This document shows, piece after piece, positions 41,971 through 51,895 of a stretch of 64,000 nucleotides of DNA. The position numbers and the translations under genes are program-made. The notes under the pieces are model-generated. The model saw nothing but the letters and a program-made list of their open reading frames with translations. It was not told the DNA's origin and searched no databases. The DNA is from Flectonema sp. DT1601 (lineage: Eukaryota; Euglenozoa; Diplonemea; Diplonemida; Diplonemidae). The stretch spans positions 248,001 to 312,000 of the forward strand of contig OZ025802.1 of the NCBI GenBank assembly GCA_964019425.1. Reading direction: 5' to 3'. Numbering within the stretch: the stretch's first letter is position 1; every line of letters starts with the position of its first letter.

Positions 41971-42183
41971 CTATATACTTTCAACGGAGCTGTTTAAACT
42001 ACTAACACTGAGTGTGCTCTTATCTGTGTTTACAGTGCTTGTTGATGCGGCTGATAACGTGCTTCCCCTGCTGGATCTCTTCTTCTTTTTCTGTGTCTGC
42101 TTTCTGTCTCTCATTTTCTTTGACGGTTTGACGTCGGCTGCAGATGCGAGAACCAAAGCGAGGATACCAATTGCGAGAACCAT
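41971..42183 (-). CDS. Small secreted or membrane-anchored Lys/Ser-rich protein
   Basis: A 70-residue protein. Residues 1-16 (MVLAIGILALVLASAA) look like a signal peptide with cleavage after Ala. A strongly basic stretch (18-39, KKMRDRKQTQKKKKRS) and a Ser/Thr-rich tail follow. No family is recognised. A good pyrimidine tract and acceptor (CCCCCTCTCAACTCAG) lies about 48 nt before the ATG, as for neighbouring genes, which favours a real gene. Alone, its length would not be convincing. Confidence 0.45.
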   Translation of the reverse strand: MVLAIGILALVLASAADVKPSKKMRDRKQTQKKKKRSSRGSTLSAASTSTVNTDKSTLSVSSLNSSVESI

Positions 42184-42767
42184 TTTATTATTTTGATAGA
42201 GGTTGTTTTTTGGTTATATATGCAAATACTGAGTTGAGAGGGGGAAAAAAAAAAAAATGATGATAATAATAATAATAATAAAAAAACAACTTAGAAACTT
42301 CCCTTTTTAGGATAAGATACAAATTGGGAATCAGAAAAATACAAAAAAAACAAAACAAAATAAAACTTTTTTTTCAGAAAAAAAAGACCAATAAAGGCAA
42401 TATATATATTTTTTACATCAAAACTGCCGTAAATTAAATAAAAGAATATCTGTTAACCAAACCTAAACGATTTGTGTAAGAGAAAAAAAGAAAAAAAAGA
42501 ATTTTTTTTTTTTGAATTAATTTAATAACCCTGAATTCACTGAAACTGTGAAAAAAATAAATAGAAATCTGATGGGCGTTAATTGTTTTTTTTTTGCATT
42601 TAACAAGTATTGTAAGAACGAAAAAAAAGAATGTCGGCAGCACACGTAAACCTCCTTTAGCTTTGTCAGTTTTAAGTCGGTTCGCGGTTTCGTGACAAAA
42701 AAACAAAAAAAATCACAGTTGTTATATTATTATTTTCTGTATAATTTAAAGATAAATCCAATTCTTT
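42184..42767. other. Intergenic spacer with R2 repeat
   Basis: Contains the leader of the small secreted protein gene, an ATAATA-type microsatellite near 42260-42280 and R2 copy 2. No gene. Confidence 0.55.
42594..42695 (+). repeat. Conserved 100-bp repeat family R2, copy 2
   Basis: TTGCATTTAACAAGTATTG to CGGTTCGCGGTTTCGTG. It matches copy 1 at 26022-26122 with only a few differences and small A-run length changes. It is preceded by a T run. Confidence 0.65.
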
Positions 42768-45700
42768 TTATGAACGGCCAATAACTGAATTTATTTGATT
42801 AAGCATAAGATCTATAGTCATGTGATCTCTAGTGAGCCGTCTTTTAACTTCACGAGAATCAGCATCGTTGTTGAGTCGCTGAAGTCGATCAAGATCAGTA
42901 TCTGTATCATTCTGCTCAGTGATTACTTCATCTTCTTCAGGTAGAGCTGCATGGGCACGTAGAAACGTAGTCTGTCGAGATATCTCTTTTTCAATCGCAT
43001 CCAGAGATTCCCAGTCTATCTCACCATTCGCTATCGGAGGTTCCCTAAAAGCATATTCACCTCTACAGAAATTATCACTAACAATCTCATCTTCAACAGC
43101 AACTGGTGATGCTGTTTGTCCGCTGATAGATTCTTCACGACGTTGTGTAGTCTCGACAAGGATTGGTTCATCCATTTCATGTGTTGATACTTCTTTACGT
43201 TGCTGTTTTGACTGAGCTCTAGATGAGTTATACACATTACTTCCAACAACAACTGATGGATGTCGTCGTCCACTTTCATTCCTTACATAATCTGCGTAAG
43301 TAGATTGCTCATCAGGTGATAGCTCATTTGGTTCTGTCCAACGTTGACGTTGAGGAGAAGGTGTTCCCTTGAGTAGATTTTCAGACCTTTCTAAAGCTTT
43401 TTGTTTCGACTCTTCCGCAACATTCATCACAAGACCTATATAACGAGATTCAATCATTGGGTCCAATGGATTCTGGTTGTGACTATTTTCAAGGGATACA
43501 ATCTTTTTATAAACAGGAGGACAATGAGCATGTCTCACAGTGGGTGCGTGCTTCATATCCAACGTCGTTGACTTCACAGACGAAGGTGTATTTGCCTGTG
43601 CAAATATCTTAGCCGCTGACTCTATTTTACTGCAGCGTTCTTTCTTCTCGGCAAGGCTTCTGCGGAAAACACGTTTTCTGATAGGGGTTTTTTTTGGAGA
43701 CATATCCCTGGGTGGCGTTGCTGGTGCTATTGGTAATTCATCGAGACCTGCAGAAACTCTGAGAACTTCAATACCAGAGAACCCGTTAGACCTCCCCCTG
43801 ACACTACCTTGAAGTATCTTTATTCCATTCATATCCTTTCGCCGCTTATCAAGCATAGTACGAAGTCCGTAGTTTAGAGTACTTCGTATCCAAGAAGAAC
43901 GCTTGTCGTCAGGTTGTAATGAAGGAGGAGGTTGCTTTTCAAAATGACGAGGGCTAGGTACAGGTATATCTATAAAGTCAGCAGCATCAGGATCGATTCC
44001 CGGTGGAACTGGTTGCTGTGGTAAATCATCAGACCAAGGGGGTACAACTATACTTGGATCATCAGTCCACGGTGGCATTACACACAACCCTGGTGATGTT
44101 TTATCTTCACAAGGGAAATGTCCTCTACCTAGACTGTGTTTAACAGCCATCGTATCGAGTGGTTCCGCATCTGGATTATCTTCTCTTGACCTTCTAAAAG
44201 GAGAAAGTGAAAAGCTCAAGGCATCATCATGGTCTGCTTCTTCGACATACTCTTCACCAATATCTTCTAACTCACCTTGTTCTGTCCCAAAGTTAACATC
44301 ACATAGTAGTTTTATGTCCATAGGTCTGTCTCCTTTAAAAGTTTTAATCCCCGCGTTGGCTATCACATCAGCTTCCGCAGCAGAAGACATTATAACACGA
44401 GCGTGACCCTCAACAAGATCAGAAACGATAGCAATGACAGTACCGTGAGGGGACAGAGTCTCACGAAGCCAGTTGCAACAGCGCTCATTTCTGTCAGGCC
44501 CTCGCATTTGTGGTAGTGGTTTGATGTACAGCGCAGCAGACTGACTTTTAGTATCCGCTGGAGTCGATGCATTCTTGTGATTAACTCTCGGTGCTGGAGA
44601 GAGTGACAGGGAACCCTCTTCTCTCGGAAGCTCAACACTAGCGACAGGTACCGAAACTGGAGACGGCGACGCTTTGATAGGAGATTCGATCGTCACTGTG
44701 GGTACAGGAGACTCGACTGTCACTGGAGGCACTGAAGACCCTGCCTGCGACAACGGTACGCTCTGTGCTGCGGGAGACTCGACTGTCATCTGCACTGGAG
44801 GCTCACTTACTTGAGGGACACTTTGTGTGATCTGCGCTGCGGGAGACGCGACTGTCACTGTAGGTACAGTAGACTCGACTGTCATCTGCACCGGAGGTTC
44901 ATCTACTTGAGGGACACCTTGCGTGATCTGCGCTGCGGGAGACTCAACTGTCATCTGCACTGGAGGCTCACTTACTTGAGGGACACCTTGCGTGATCTGC
45001 GCTGCGGGAGAGTCAACTGTCATCTGCACTGGAGGCTCACTTACTTGAGGGATACTTTGTGTGATCTGTGCTGCGGGAGAGTCAACTCTCACGGAAGGTA
45101 CGCCCCGCACTGGAGACTCCACTTTCACTGAGGGACTCGGTGCTGTAGAACTCAATCTCTCTGAACTACTCGGGGGAGTCACTGATCGTGTAGTCGGTGG
45201 TACTTTCTTACTGAATTGCGTCGCTGCTCTCCTCCTCTGTGGAACCTTCAAACTTGATCCTGGTGTGTCACTCTTGTCGATAAACATCGCTCGGCGATCA
45301 GACATTGGGACAACACGAGATAGAGATGCTGGACTTTTGCTTCTAATGCTGGACTGCAATGGCGATAGTGATGATCTAGTTTCTGGACTCGAACGGGGTA
45401 GCAGCAGTGGACTACTTCGTGTAGGACGTAGCTGCTCGGTGGTATTTGAAAAACGTTCTCTTTTCTCAGAGACGTGAGGGAATACTTCTTTTTTATCATT
45501 TCGAGGTGGAGGTGCAGGAGAATGATCTCCACTCCCCACTGGAAACTGTCGCCTAATAGGTGAATCATCTCGTCCTGAACTAGTTGGAGAGGCTGTAGGA
45601 CTAACAACTTGCTGGATTAATACGGGTGAAGTGGGTTGTAGAAAAGATGAATTAGAAACCAGGCGATTATCTGATCCAACTTCAGTAGTTGTTTTAGAGT

Positions 45701-46436
45701 GTGCTGGAGAACTCGGTTGATATTTTCTCATCATTTCTCTAGTGCTGCCGACACCAGCTGATAGAATGTCGGAATTCAAAGAATGACTTCGGAGTAGCTC
45801 TCCATGTTTCTGTTCCTGTTGTTGTTCCACAGCTCGAACATCTGGAAGTCGCTTCTTTAGAAAATGTGCAACTCCAGCAGCCGCAAAGAATCCGGTAAAA
45901 GCACTGACGGTTCTCTTACGATGTAACTCGTCAGAAGAAAACGCACGTAAGACTCTCGAGACAGGAAGTCCTTTTGTTAGGTGGGCAACAACTTCACCGA
46001 ATTGTGATTTATTCATTTCTGTTACTTTGATTCCGAGATGATCTTTAGATTTTCTGACGTCTTCATGAGTAATGTGTTTAAGTGAAGATAGAGTTGTGGT
46101 TAGTTTAAGCAGCTCATCACCTGTTACAGTTCCTCCTCCATCGTTGTCTACGAGATCGAATAACTGTTCAAAACACCATTTACTGAATGTTGTATGCATA
46201 TCAGAGACATCCATTCCAACTCTCGAAGCAATCATATTTATGAGGGAACTGAATTCATTTCTGTCGATTGAACCGTCTCCGTCTGCGTCTGCGATGTCAA
46301 AAAGCTCTTTGATTGTTGATTCTCCAGCTCTACCTCCTAAACACTTTCCAAACTCAATAGCCTCGTCCAGTGATAGACAACCGTTGCCATCAGCGTCAAT
46401 TAATTCAAAGATCTCATCAGATCCTCCAACACTCAT
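42768..46436 (-). CDS. EF-hand protein with RRM-like domain and Pro-rich repeats
   Basis: A 1,222-residue protein. Three calcium-binding loops are clear near residues 14, 50 and 95: DADGNGCLSLDE, DADGDGSIDRNE and DNDGGGTVTGDE. Residues 210-450 are Ser/Pro-rich. Residues 450-600 hold a tandem 23-residue repeat of the type SPAAQITQGVPQVSEPPVQ. Residues about 634-706 look like an RNA recognition motif: LYIKPLP as RNP2, an alanine-containing central strand GHARVIMSS and a closing strand DIKLL. RNP1 aromatics are missing. The rest is charged and disordered. Combination of EF-hands with an RRM-like fold is unusual. Calcium binding is well supported, RNA binding only tentative. The nearest acceptor-like tract (AAAGAAAACAG) is about 66 nt before the ATG. 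Confidence 0.8.
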   Translation of the reverse strand: MSVGGSDEIFELIDADGNGCLSLDEAIEFGKCLGGRAGESTIKELFDIADADGDGSIDRNEFSSLINMIASRVGMDVSDMHTTFSKWCFEQLFDLVDNDGGGTVTGDELLKLTTTLSSLKHITHEDVRKSKDHLGIKVTEMNKSQFGEVVAHLTKGLPVSRVLRAFSSDELHRKRTVSAFTGFFAAAGVAHFLKKRLPDVRAVEQQQEQKHGELLRSHSLNSDILSAGVGSTREMMRKYQPSSPAHSKTTTEVGSDNRLVSNSSFLQPTSPVLIQQVVSPTASPTSSGRDDSPIRRQFPVGSGDHSPAPPPRNDKKEVFPHVSEKRERFSNTTEQLRPTRSSPLLLPRSSPETRSSLSPLQSSIRSKSPASLSRVVPMSDRRAMFIDKSDTPGSSLKVPQRRRAATQFSKKVPPTTRSVTPPSSSERLSSTAPSPSVKVESPVRGVPSVRVDSPAAQITQSIPQVSEPPVQMTVDSPAAQITQGVPQVSEPPVQMTVESPAAQITQGVPQVDEPPVQMTVESTVPTVTVASPAAQITQSVPQVSEPPVQMTVESPAAQSVPLSQAGSSVPPVTVESPVPTVTIESPIKASPSPVSVPVASVELPREEGSLSLSPAPRVNHKNASTPADTKSQSAALYIKPLPQMRGPDRNERCCNWLRETLSPHGTVIAIVSDLVEGHARVIMSSAAEADVIANAGIKTFKGDRPMDIKLLCDVNFGTEQGELEDIGEEYVEEADHDDALSFSLSPFRRSREDNPDAEPLDTMAVKHSLGRGHFPCEDKTSPGLCVMPPWTDDPSIVVPPWSDDLPQQPVPPGIDPDAADFIDIPVPSPRHFEKQPPPSLQPDDKRSSWIRSTLNYGLRTMLDKRRKDMNGIKILQGSVRGRSNGFSGIEVLRVSAGLDELPIAPATPPRDMSPKKTPIRKRVFRRSLAEKKERCSKIESAAKIFAQANTPSSVKSTTLDMKHAPTVRHAHCPPVYKKIVSLENSHNQNPLDPMIESRYIGLVMNVAEESKQKALERSENLLKGTPSPQRQRWTEPNELSPDEQSTYADYVRNESGRRHPSVVVGSNVYNSSRAQSKQQRKEVSTHEMDEPILVETTQRREESISGQTASPVAVEDEIVSDNFCRGEYAFREPPIANGEIDWESLDAIEKEISRQTTFLRAHAALPEEDEVITEQNDTDTDLDRLQRLNNDADSREVKRRLTRDHMTIDLMLNQINSVIGRS
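44760..45090 (-). repeat. Tandem 69-bp coding repeats (23 residues)
   Basis: Repeated units containing ACTGGAGGCTCACTTACTTG and GTGATCTGCGCTGCGGGAGA on the plus strand encode SPAAQITQ-VPQVSEPPVQMTVE repeats of the EF-hand protein. Units near 44800, 44930, 45000 and 45060 are highly similar, and shorter TVESPVPTVT variants are interleaved. Confidence 0.8.
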
Positions 46437-46702
46437 TGTTTTGATATGTGATGAGGGATGTGATGAGGGACTGATGGTAATTATTATGTTTTGAACATCG
46501 TTAGCTGTTTTCTTTAAAAAGATAAGAAAGAACGACTTCCCTCACTTGAGTTTAGTCCACAAAAAACAAATGTTTGCTACTTCAAGGAGGGAATGACAAA
46601 AAAAATATTTTTTGAAAGAGAAAAAAAAACGAGAAATACATCTAAATAAATATCATAGTGTGTCATGTCAGAAATTACTTTTAACATGGTACCTAATAAC
46701 CA

Positions 46703-46737
<35 letters not shown>

Positions 46738-47175
46738 AGGTCCTTACTCATGGTAAAGGAAATTATTGATGCACAGCCACATTGATATTTTGTAGAATAA
46801 AGTTTCAGAATAAAGGAGAAGGAAATATTTATCATGGAGTCCCCTTCCCAATACTGACCGTATAAACAGTAGTGTTTTTCTTGTCGAAAAATTCAAGAAC
46901 AAAAAAAAAATAAATTAAAAAGGGACTGAAGCCACAAAAAAAAGAAAAAACATCAGACTACATCAGTATACAGAAAATAGTTTGTTGGTGCATGAAACCG
47001 TGAACCGACTTAAACTGATAAAGCTAAAGGAGGTTTACATGTGCTGCCAACATTCTTTTTCATTCTTACAATACTTGTTAAATGCAAAAAAAAAACAGAA
47101 CGATTAAAAAAACATGCCACAATAGGATAGATGAAGAAGCAAAAAAAAAAAAAAAATGAATTGAGCGATATGGAC
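46437..47175. other. Intergenic spacer with R2 repeat
   Basis: Contains the leader of the EF-hand gene, an A31 run at 46706-46736 and R2 copy 3. No gene. Confidence 0.6.
46991..47086 (-). repeat. Conserved 100-bp repeat family R2, copy 3
   Basis: Reverse-oriented copy running from CATGAAACCGTGAACCGAC to ACTTGTTAAATGCAA. It is about 90% or more identical by eye to copies 1 and 2. Confidence 0.65.
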
Positions 47176-47394
47176 CTAGAGAGTAGCACCCTCCTTCAAA
47201 ATAATATCTATGTACACTAGATACGCAACTGTTGCTGTGAAAGCAATGTAGAATCCTATGACGACGTAACCCGAAATTGTATCAATCTTTTGCGTGTATT
47301 CTCTCGAATAAGTGTCCCACTTCGTGTGAGTTCTTACCTTCTCTTCATCCACTCGCCCGGTCGGGTTTAACGTGCAACCTTCGGCTCTGAACAT
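47176..47394 (-). CDS. Small single-pass membrane protein
   Basis: A 72-residue protein with a hydrophilic, charged N-terminus (1-38) and one membrane segment (about 41-63, ISGYVVIGFYIAFTATVAYLVYI), ending in a short polar tail. The composition and high-complexity sequence argue for a real gene. The size suits a small subunit of an ER or mitochondrial membrane complex, but I recognise no family. A CCAG directly abuts the ATG and may be the acceptor. Confidence 0.55.
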   Translation of the reverse strand: MFRAEGCTLNPTGRVDEEKVRTHTKWDTYSREYTQKIDTISGYVVIGFYIAFTATVAYLVYIDIILKEGATL

Positions 47395-47763
47395 CTGGTT
47401 TCTTTTTTTTTTAAAAAAAATATATAAAAAGATTTTTCTGGTTTTGGGTAATTAATCTCAATTATTTTTTTTTTTTTTTTTTTCAGATATCAAAATTTCA
47501 GACATCATAATTTTTACATTCTCTCACATGCTGTGTTGTTATGACTGTAAAGAAACTTATTAATAAGAATTGAAATTACAAAAACGAGGCCACTCAACCC
47601 ATGCGATACGATGGTGTGTTGAGATACAGTAATTCCATTCAAACGAATTAGAATAATCAAAAAAATGAAATAAATAAATAAAAATAGTTAGTAACGAAGA
47701 ATAAACATTTTCAACTGTTGAGGAAGAAATGTTTTTTTCTTTTTTTTTTTAAAAAAAAAGAAA
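47395..47763. other. Intergenic spacer
   Basis: AT-rich. On the plus strand a T22 run followed by CAG (about 47464-47487) mimics an acceptor, but no plus-strand gene follows. No gene is seen. Confidence 0.55.
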
Positions 47764-49113
47764 TCACTTCCTTTTCTTATAAACTGTTTGCATATTTTGG
47801 AACAGCTCAGTGTGTGATGTCATCATATTTAATATTTCTGTTCCGTGAGGGAGTTTTGCCAATTTTTTAGCACTGCATTCACCCTCAGCAGGAATCTTCC
47901 AAATAGGAATTTGATACTCAGCCTGCATAGCAAGAAAATTTCTAATTTTTTTAGATTTCTCCTTTTCAGGAAATGACGAAACCCTGAGATAGTGCTCCAG
48001 ACACGTTAAAGTCTGCTGAGTAGCAGTACCATTGTGATATATGAGCATATCATGTTGTGTACACTTCGATGAGTATTCCTGCAGGTCCAATGCAGATGCA
48101 GCAAACTCAAAGTCCGGATCAACAATTCCAAACATAGCAGCAGCATCTGAAGGAAGCATCGGTATTAACGGCGACGACACTGCATACGATCCTTTCTTAA
48201 TCAACTCTGTGGCCACTAAGTGAGTCCTTCCACTATCTTCTTCTACATGAACTGCGCTATTTATCGACAAAGGTCTCCACAATGGACCTTGTCTTACACG
48301 CTGATCAGTAATATCAAAGACCGGATACAAAGCTAAGTAATCAGGTGACTGTCTCCACCAAGCTCTTCGAATGACAATACTGAATGCGTTTGTAACTTCT
48401 TCTTTAGATATTTCTGATGATAAAAGTCTTCGTAAACTCGGAGTATTAAATAATTGAATCATATCTCTGATTGTGTTAAGTCGATGCTGACGTCCTTTTT
48501 GTTGCAATTCTGGAACACAACGAAGCTCTGTTTCAGTCCAATAGACGTCACTCATGAAGTTTTTAGTGTAGAGAGGTAAAGCATCTAACCATGGCTTCCA
48601 AAATGAATTTGGTTTTCTATTTTCTAATAAGATTGCTAAGGTTAGTATCATTTGATGATGTCGAACACTTCCCTCAGCGAAATAGACAGCCGATTCCAAT
48701 ACCTCTTTAGCTCTCTCATCTGTAATAGAGGATAACACTGATCGCACTGTGATGATCGGTTTCGAAGGAAGAGTTAAAAGTGTGCTGTTTGGTTGTATAT
48801 CTGATTGGGCTTGAACCGCCCATCCCCATCCTTCACGCTTAACAAGCCCAACACCATCACCAGCACCTAGTTTTATAGTACCCGGCCATGCTAAAAACTT
48901 CTGTTCTGTTTCAGTCGTTGGTTTCGAATGTGATTTTGGATTATTTTGTTTCCTTTCTCTGTTATATTCCTCTTCAATTTCTCCACCCGCAAGAGCCATT
49001 AAAACACAAACTAAGCATCCTACCACTGCTATTAGTAACAATACTTTTGGAGACACTTGTTGATTTCCTTGTTTTTGCTTTTTAACATCCCGATCTTTCT
49101 TTTTTTTCGACAT
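47764..49113 (-). CDS. Membrane-anchored SETD3/Rubisco-LSMT-like SET protein
   Basis: A 449-residue protein. A membrane segment lies at about 24-44 after a Lys-rich start. The remainder follows the SETD3/LSMT family: a GVGLVKREGWGWAVQAQSDI opening of the SET domain (82-101), a helical insert containing FWKPWLDALP, RRAWW near 240, and LYPVFDITDQ near 254-263 where the family has (L/V)VPxxDMxNH. The invariant Asn-His that contacts S-adenosylmethionine and substrate is replaced by Asp-Gln. The C-terminal part is helical like the substrate-binding lobe. In active members the product is a Lys- or His-methyltransferase. Activity here is doubtful. An acceptor-like CACATTACTACAG lies 15 nt before the ATG. 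Confidence 0.7.
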   Translation of the reverse strand: MSKKKKDRDVKKQKQGNQQVSPKVLLLIAVVGCLVCVLMALAGGEIEEEYNRERKQNNPKSHSKPTTETEQKFLAWPGTIKLGAGDGVGLVKREGWGWAVQAQSDIQPNSTLLTLPSKPIITVRSVLSSITDERAKEVLESAVYFAEGSVRHHQMILTLAILLENRKPNSFWKPWLDALPLYTKNFMSDVYWTETELRCVPELQQKGRQHRLNTIRDMIQLFNTPSLRRLLSSEISKEEVTNAFSIVIRRAWWRQSPDYLALYPVFDITDQRVRQGPLWRPLSINSAVHVEEDSGRTHLVATELIKKGSYAVSSPLIPMLPSDAAAMFGIVDPDFEFAASALDLQEYSSKCTQHDMLIYHNGTATQQTLTCLEHYLRVSSFPEKEKSKKIRNFLAMQAEYQIPIWKIPAEGECSAKKLAKLPHGTEILNMMTSHTELFQNMQTVYKKRK

Positions 49114-49494
49114 AATTATAAATGATGGCTGTAGTAATGTGAGTATGGTCAGCGGTATTGAATTTGTTTTAACCTCTCAGTGCGAACCTGGGTCGGCACG
49201 GAATGGTAAAGAAGAGAGAAATAGCTGCGCTTGGTTAAAATAAAGTTTACAGCATACGTCCCTCGTTAACAAAGAGACTTTTTTTTTTTTTTTTTAAATT
49301 ATTTCTCATCAGGTTCCTCTCTACGAGAAATATTGACCTGCCTGAACCCCACTGATAAAAAGAAACGAAAGCAAATATTTTTTTAAAAAAAAAAAAAAAA
49401 AAAAAAAGAAAAAGAAAAAGGCAGATCATGACCGAGGTTTCGATAGAGAAATAACGTCGTTTTCGGAAAAAATAAAAAAAAAATCCTCGTCCGC
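49114..49494. other. Intergenic spacer
   Basis: Contains the SET-gene acceptor region and an A run near 49385-49407. No gene. Confidence 0.55.
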
Positions 49495-51777
49495 TTATAA
49501 AGAAATACTACCTTGAAGGACTGAACCTGACGAACCAATCTCTCCAGGTTGATTCCCACCAACAAAGAATGAATATTTTGAAGGTACAAAAATACGACTT
49601 CCATCATGCTGAGCAGTTTCAAGAGACGATTTTAAAATGTTAAAAATAACTGTTTTTGACTGCTTTGGCTCCAAGTCAATTTTTTCAAATGAAATAAAAT
49701 TCTTTTGAGGTGTGATCAGCCCAGCTACTGTTGGAACAGACGCATAAGCCTGAGCGATATCAGACCCAAATACCAATCCAGTGTTTGTGATGCTAAATTT
49801 TAAGGTAACGACATAGTCACCCGTCTCAGCTTCAATACTCAAATTTGAATAAGAAAAATTCGTGTATGAAAGACCATATCCGAAACCATGTTTAACAAAT
49901 TCTTTAGATATGTATCGATGAGTCCTTCCAATACCAACTTCTAAGTCAAATATTGCAATCGACGTGTTGATGTTTTTATTCATTTCTTCAGCCCATGATT
50001 GCTTATAGATTGAAACAGGCATCTTAGCAGACGGGTTGTGTTCTCCGAATAGTACATCTGCAAGACCAGATCCAGCCTCTTCACCTCCATATGGGGCGTA
50101 TAGGACAGATGATGCGAGGGTATCATTGATGTCAATCCCACCAGCTGATATTGATATTATTATAAGTTGTTTTGATACTTTTTCAATTGCTTCTTGTAAT
50201 GCTAATTGTATCGAAGGTAGAGTCATGTTAATTCGATCGTTACCTTCCGCTTCCCAAACATCACCCAAACCGACAACTAAAATAGTCACATCAGAGTTCC
50301 TAGCAACATCAACAGCCTCACTAATCGCAGTAGCTGCAACACCAGGAGTCGTCCAACAAGAGTTGTCTTCCTTTGAAGGACAGCTAGTGTTAGAACCAAG
50401 ACTGTAGATTGCGGAGGATGTCCTGTTTTTTATACCCTCAAACACAGTCGTGTAGGAACTCGGAAATCCATTATAGCTGTGTAGAAGACACTCTGTGCAA
50501 TTAGCAAACGGACCTATCACTGCTACGTTTCCTAAGGATTTTGAAGACAAGGGTAGGATTCCTTTATTCTTAAGTAAGACAATACTTTTAGCAGCTGATT
50601 CTCTCGCAAGAGATCGATGCTCGTCAGAGTCGAGTTGGTCCCAACTGATATTCTTCCAAGGAAAGTCTGTCGCATACGTGTCAAACAATCCTATTTTCAT
50701 CATCGATTTTATAATTCGAGCAGCAGATGAATTCAATTGCGACATTGGTATGGTTCCATTCTCCACTAGTGATGTCATCGCAGGAATGTATTCTCCTCCT
50801 CTGAATCCAAAATAAACCTGAACAGTACCAGCAGCTAACACTAAAGCCTGTTGGTCAGTTGTAGTTCCATTGTAATGAAATGGATTGTTAATTGTTGAGA
50901 TAGAGTCACAGCAATCAGTCTGAACGAGAGCATCACTGATCCACTCCTTACGAAGTAATGTTGATAAAAGGTAAGGATTAATACAAGAAGGGATCCCATT
51001 TACTGAAGTCATAGCGCACATGATCCCATCAGCATTCCCTTCTGAAGGTCTTTGATAAGAACCATAAGTTGGTATGTAAGAATCTCCTAACGACCGACTA
51101 GTCACGTTCATTACAGCGTATCGTAGATCAGGTGACGCGCTATGAAATCCGAGGAAGTGACGAGTCACTTGTCTGGTGGCCATAAAATAGTCTCCCGGAG
51201 AGTTGGGTACTGGTTGTTGATTCTGTAAGTTTCTCATCGCAGTGACACCAATTTGCTGAATGAGATACGGATCCTCTCCGTACGTTTCAGATATTCTACC
51301 CCATCGAGGATCATGCGCAGAGTTCGCTAACGGTCCACCATCACAAGACAGAGCAGCCCCTTGAGACTCTCCATTACTTCTTTGATAAATCTGTTCAGAG
51401 ATGATACGAGCCTCTATTGAAGTAGCATTGCTTATTCTCCTAACAAGATCTCTATCGAAAGAAGCACCTTGAGCAATAGCATGAGCAAACACTGTTACAC
51501 CATGTTCTTTATTAATACCGTGAATACAAGTATGGTCAAGAGACCAAGTCTTCATATTGAATCTTTTGATGTATACAGTTCCTGGATAACTGCGTCCCCA
51601 TAGCATGACTCGTTCTGTTGTATTAAGTCTACTCATCAGGTCCTGTGATCTAGCTTCGAATCCGAGGTGTCGATTACAAAATGGTAACCCTGCTTCAGGT
51701 GAATTAGGAGCACAGGTATATCCCATATTGACTGATCCGACAGCAGTCAGAGTAACTGCAATTACTAACGACATCAT
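49495..51777 (-). CDS. Secreted GH3 beta-glycosidase (xylosidase/glucosidase type)
   Basis: A 760-residue protein with an N-terminal signal peptide (about 1-19). The family 3 glycoside hydrolase layout is complete: a (beta/alpha)8 domain with DPRWGRISETYGEDPYL, RHFLGF (usually KHF) and the nucleophile region LVQTDCCDS with Asp288; a second domain with VVGLGDVWEAEGNDR, which carries the usual acid/base Glu region of the xylosidase branch; and a C-terminal fibronectin-III-like domain with FGYGLSYTNFSYSNL. Many N-glycosylation sequons fit secretion. It would remove sugars from the non-reducing end of beta-linked polysaccharides outside the cell or in a digestive compartment. The core residues seem intact apart from Lys to Arg in KHF. 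An acceptor-like TCTAAATTCTCAG lies 17 nt before the ATG. Confidence 0.92.
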   Translation of the reverse strand: MMSLVIAVTLTAVGSVNMGYTCAPNSPEAGLPFCNRHLGFEARSQDLMSRLNTTERVMLWGRSYPGTVYIKRFNMKTWSLDHTCIHGINKEHGVTVFAHAIAQGASFDRDLVRRISNATSIEARIISEQIYQRSNGESQGAALSCDGGPLANSAHDPRWGRISETYGEDPYLIQQIGVTAMRNLQNQQPVPNSPGDYFMATRQVTRHFLGFHSASPDLRYAVMNVTSRSLGDSYIPTYGSYQRPSEGNADGIMCAMTSVNGIPSCINPYLLSTLLRKEWISDALVQTDCCDSISTINNPFHYNGTTTDQQALVLAAGTVQVYFGFRGGEYIPAMTSLVENGTIPMSQLNSSAARIIKSMMKIGLFDTYATDFPWKNISWDQLDSDEHRSLARESAAKSIVLLKNKGILPLSSKSLGNVAVIGPFANCTECLLHSYNGFPSSYTTVFEGIKNRTSSAIYSLGSNTSCPSKEDNSCWTTPGVAATAISEAVDVARNSDVTILVVGLGDVWEAEGNDRINMTLPSIQLALQEAIEKVSKQLIIISISAGGIDINDTLASSVLYAPYGGEEAGSGLADVLFGEHNPSAKMPVSIYKQSWAEEMNKNINTSIAIFDLEVGIGRTHRYISKEFVKHGFGYGLSYTNFSYSNLSIEAETGDYVVTLKFSITNTGLVFGSDIAQAYASVPTVAGLITPQKNFISFEKIDLEPKQSKTVIFNILKSSLETAQHDGSRIFVPSKYSFFVGGNQPGEIGSSGSVLQGSISL

Positions 51778-51895
51778 TTGTGTGTAATGTTTGACTGAGA
51801 ATTTAGAAATTTACAAAACAAAAGAAGAAAGAAGAAGAAGGAAAAAAAAAACAATGCATCCTCGGTATTGATAGAGTGGTATCCTTTTATTAGTT

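Noticed and set aside
47464-47490. Plus-strand T22 followed by CAG, resembling an acceptor
   Set aside because: No plus-strand coding sequence follows.
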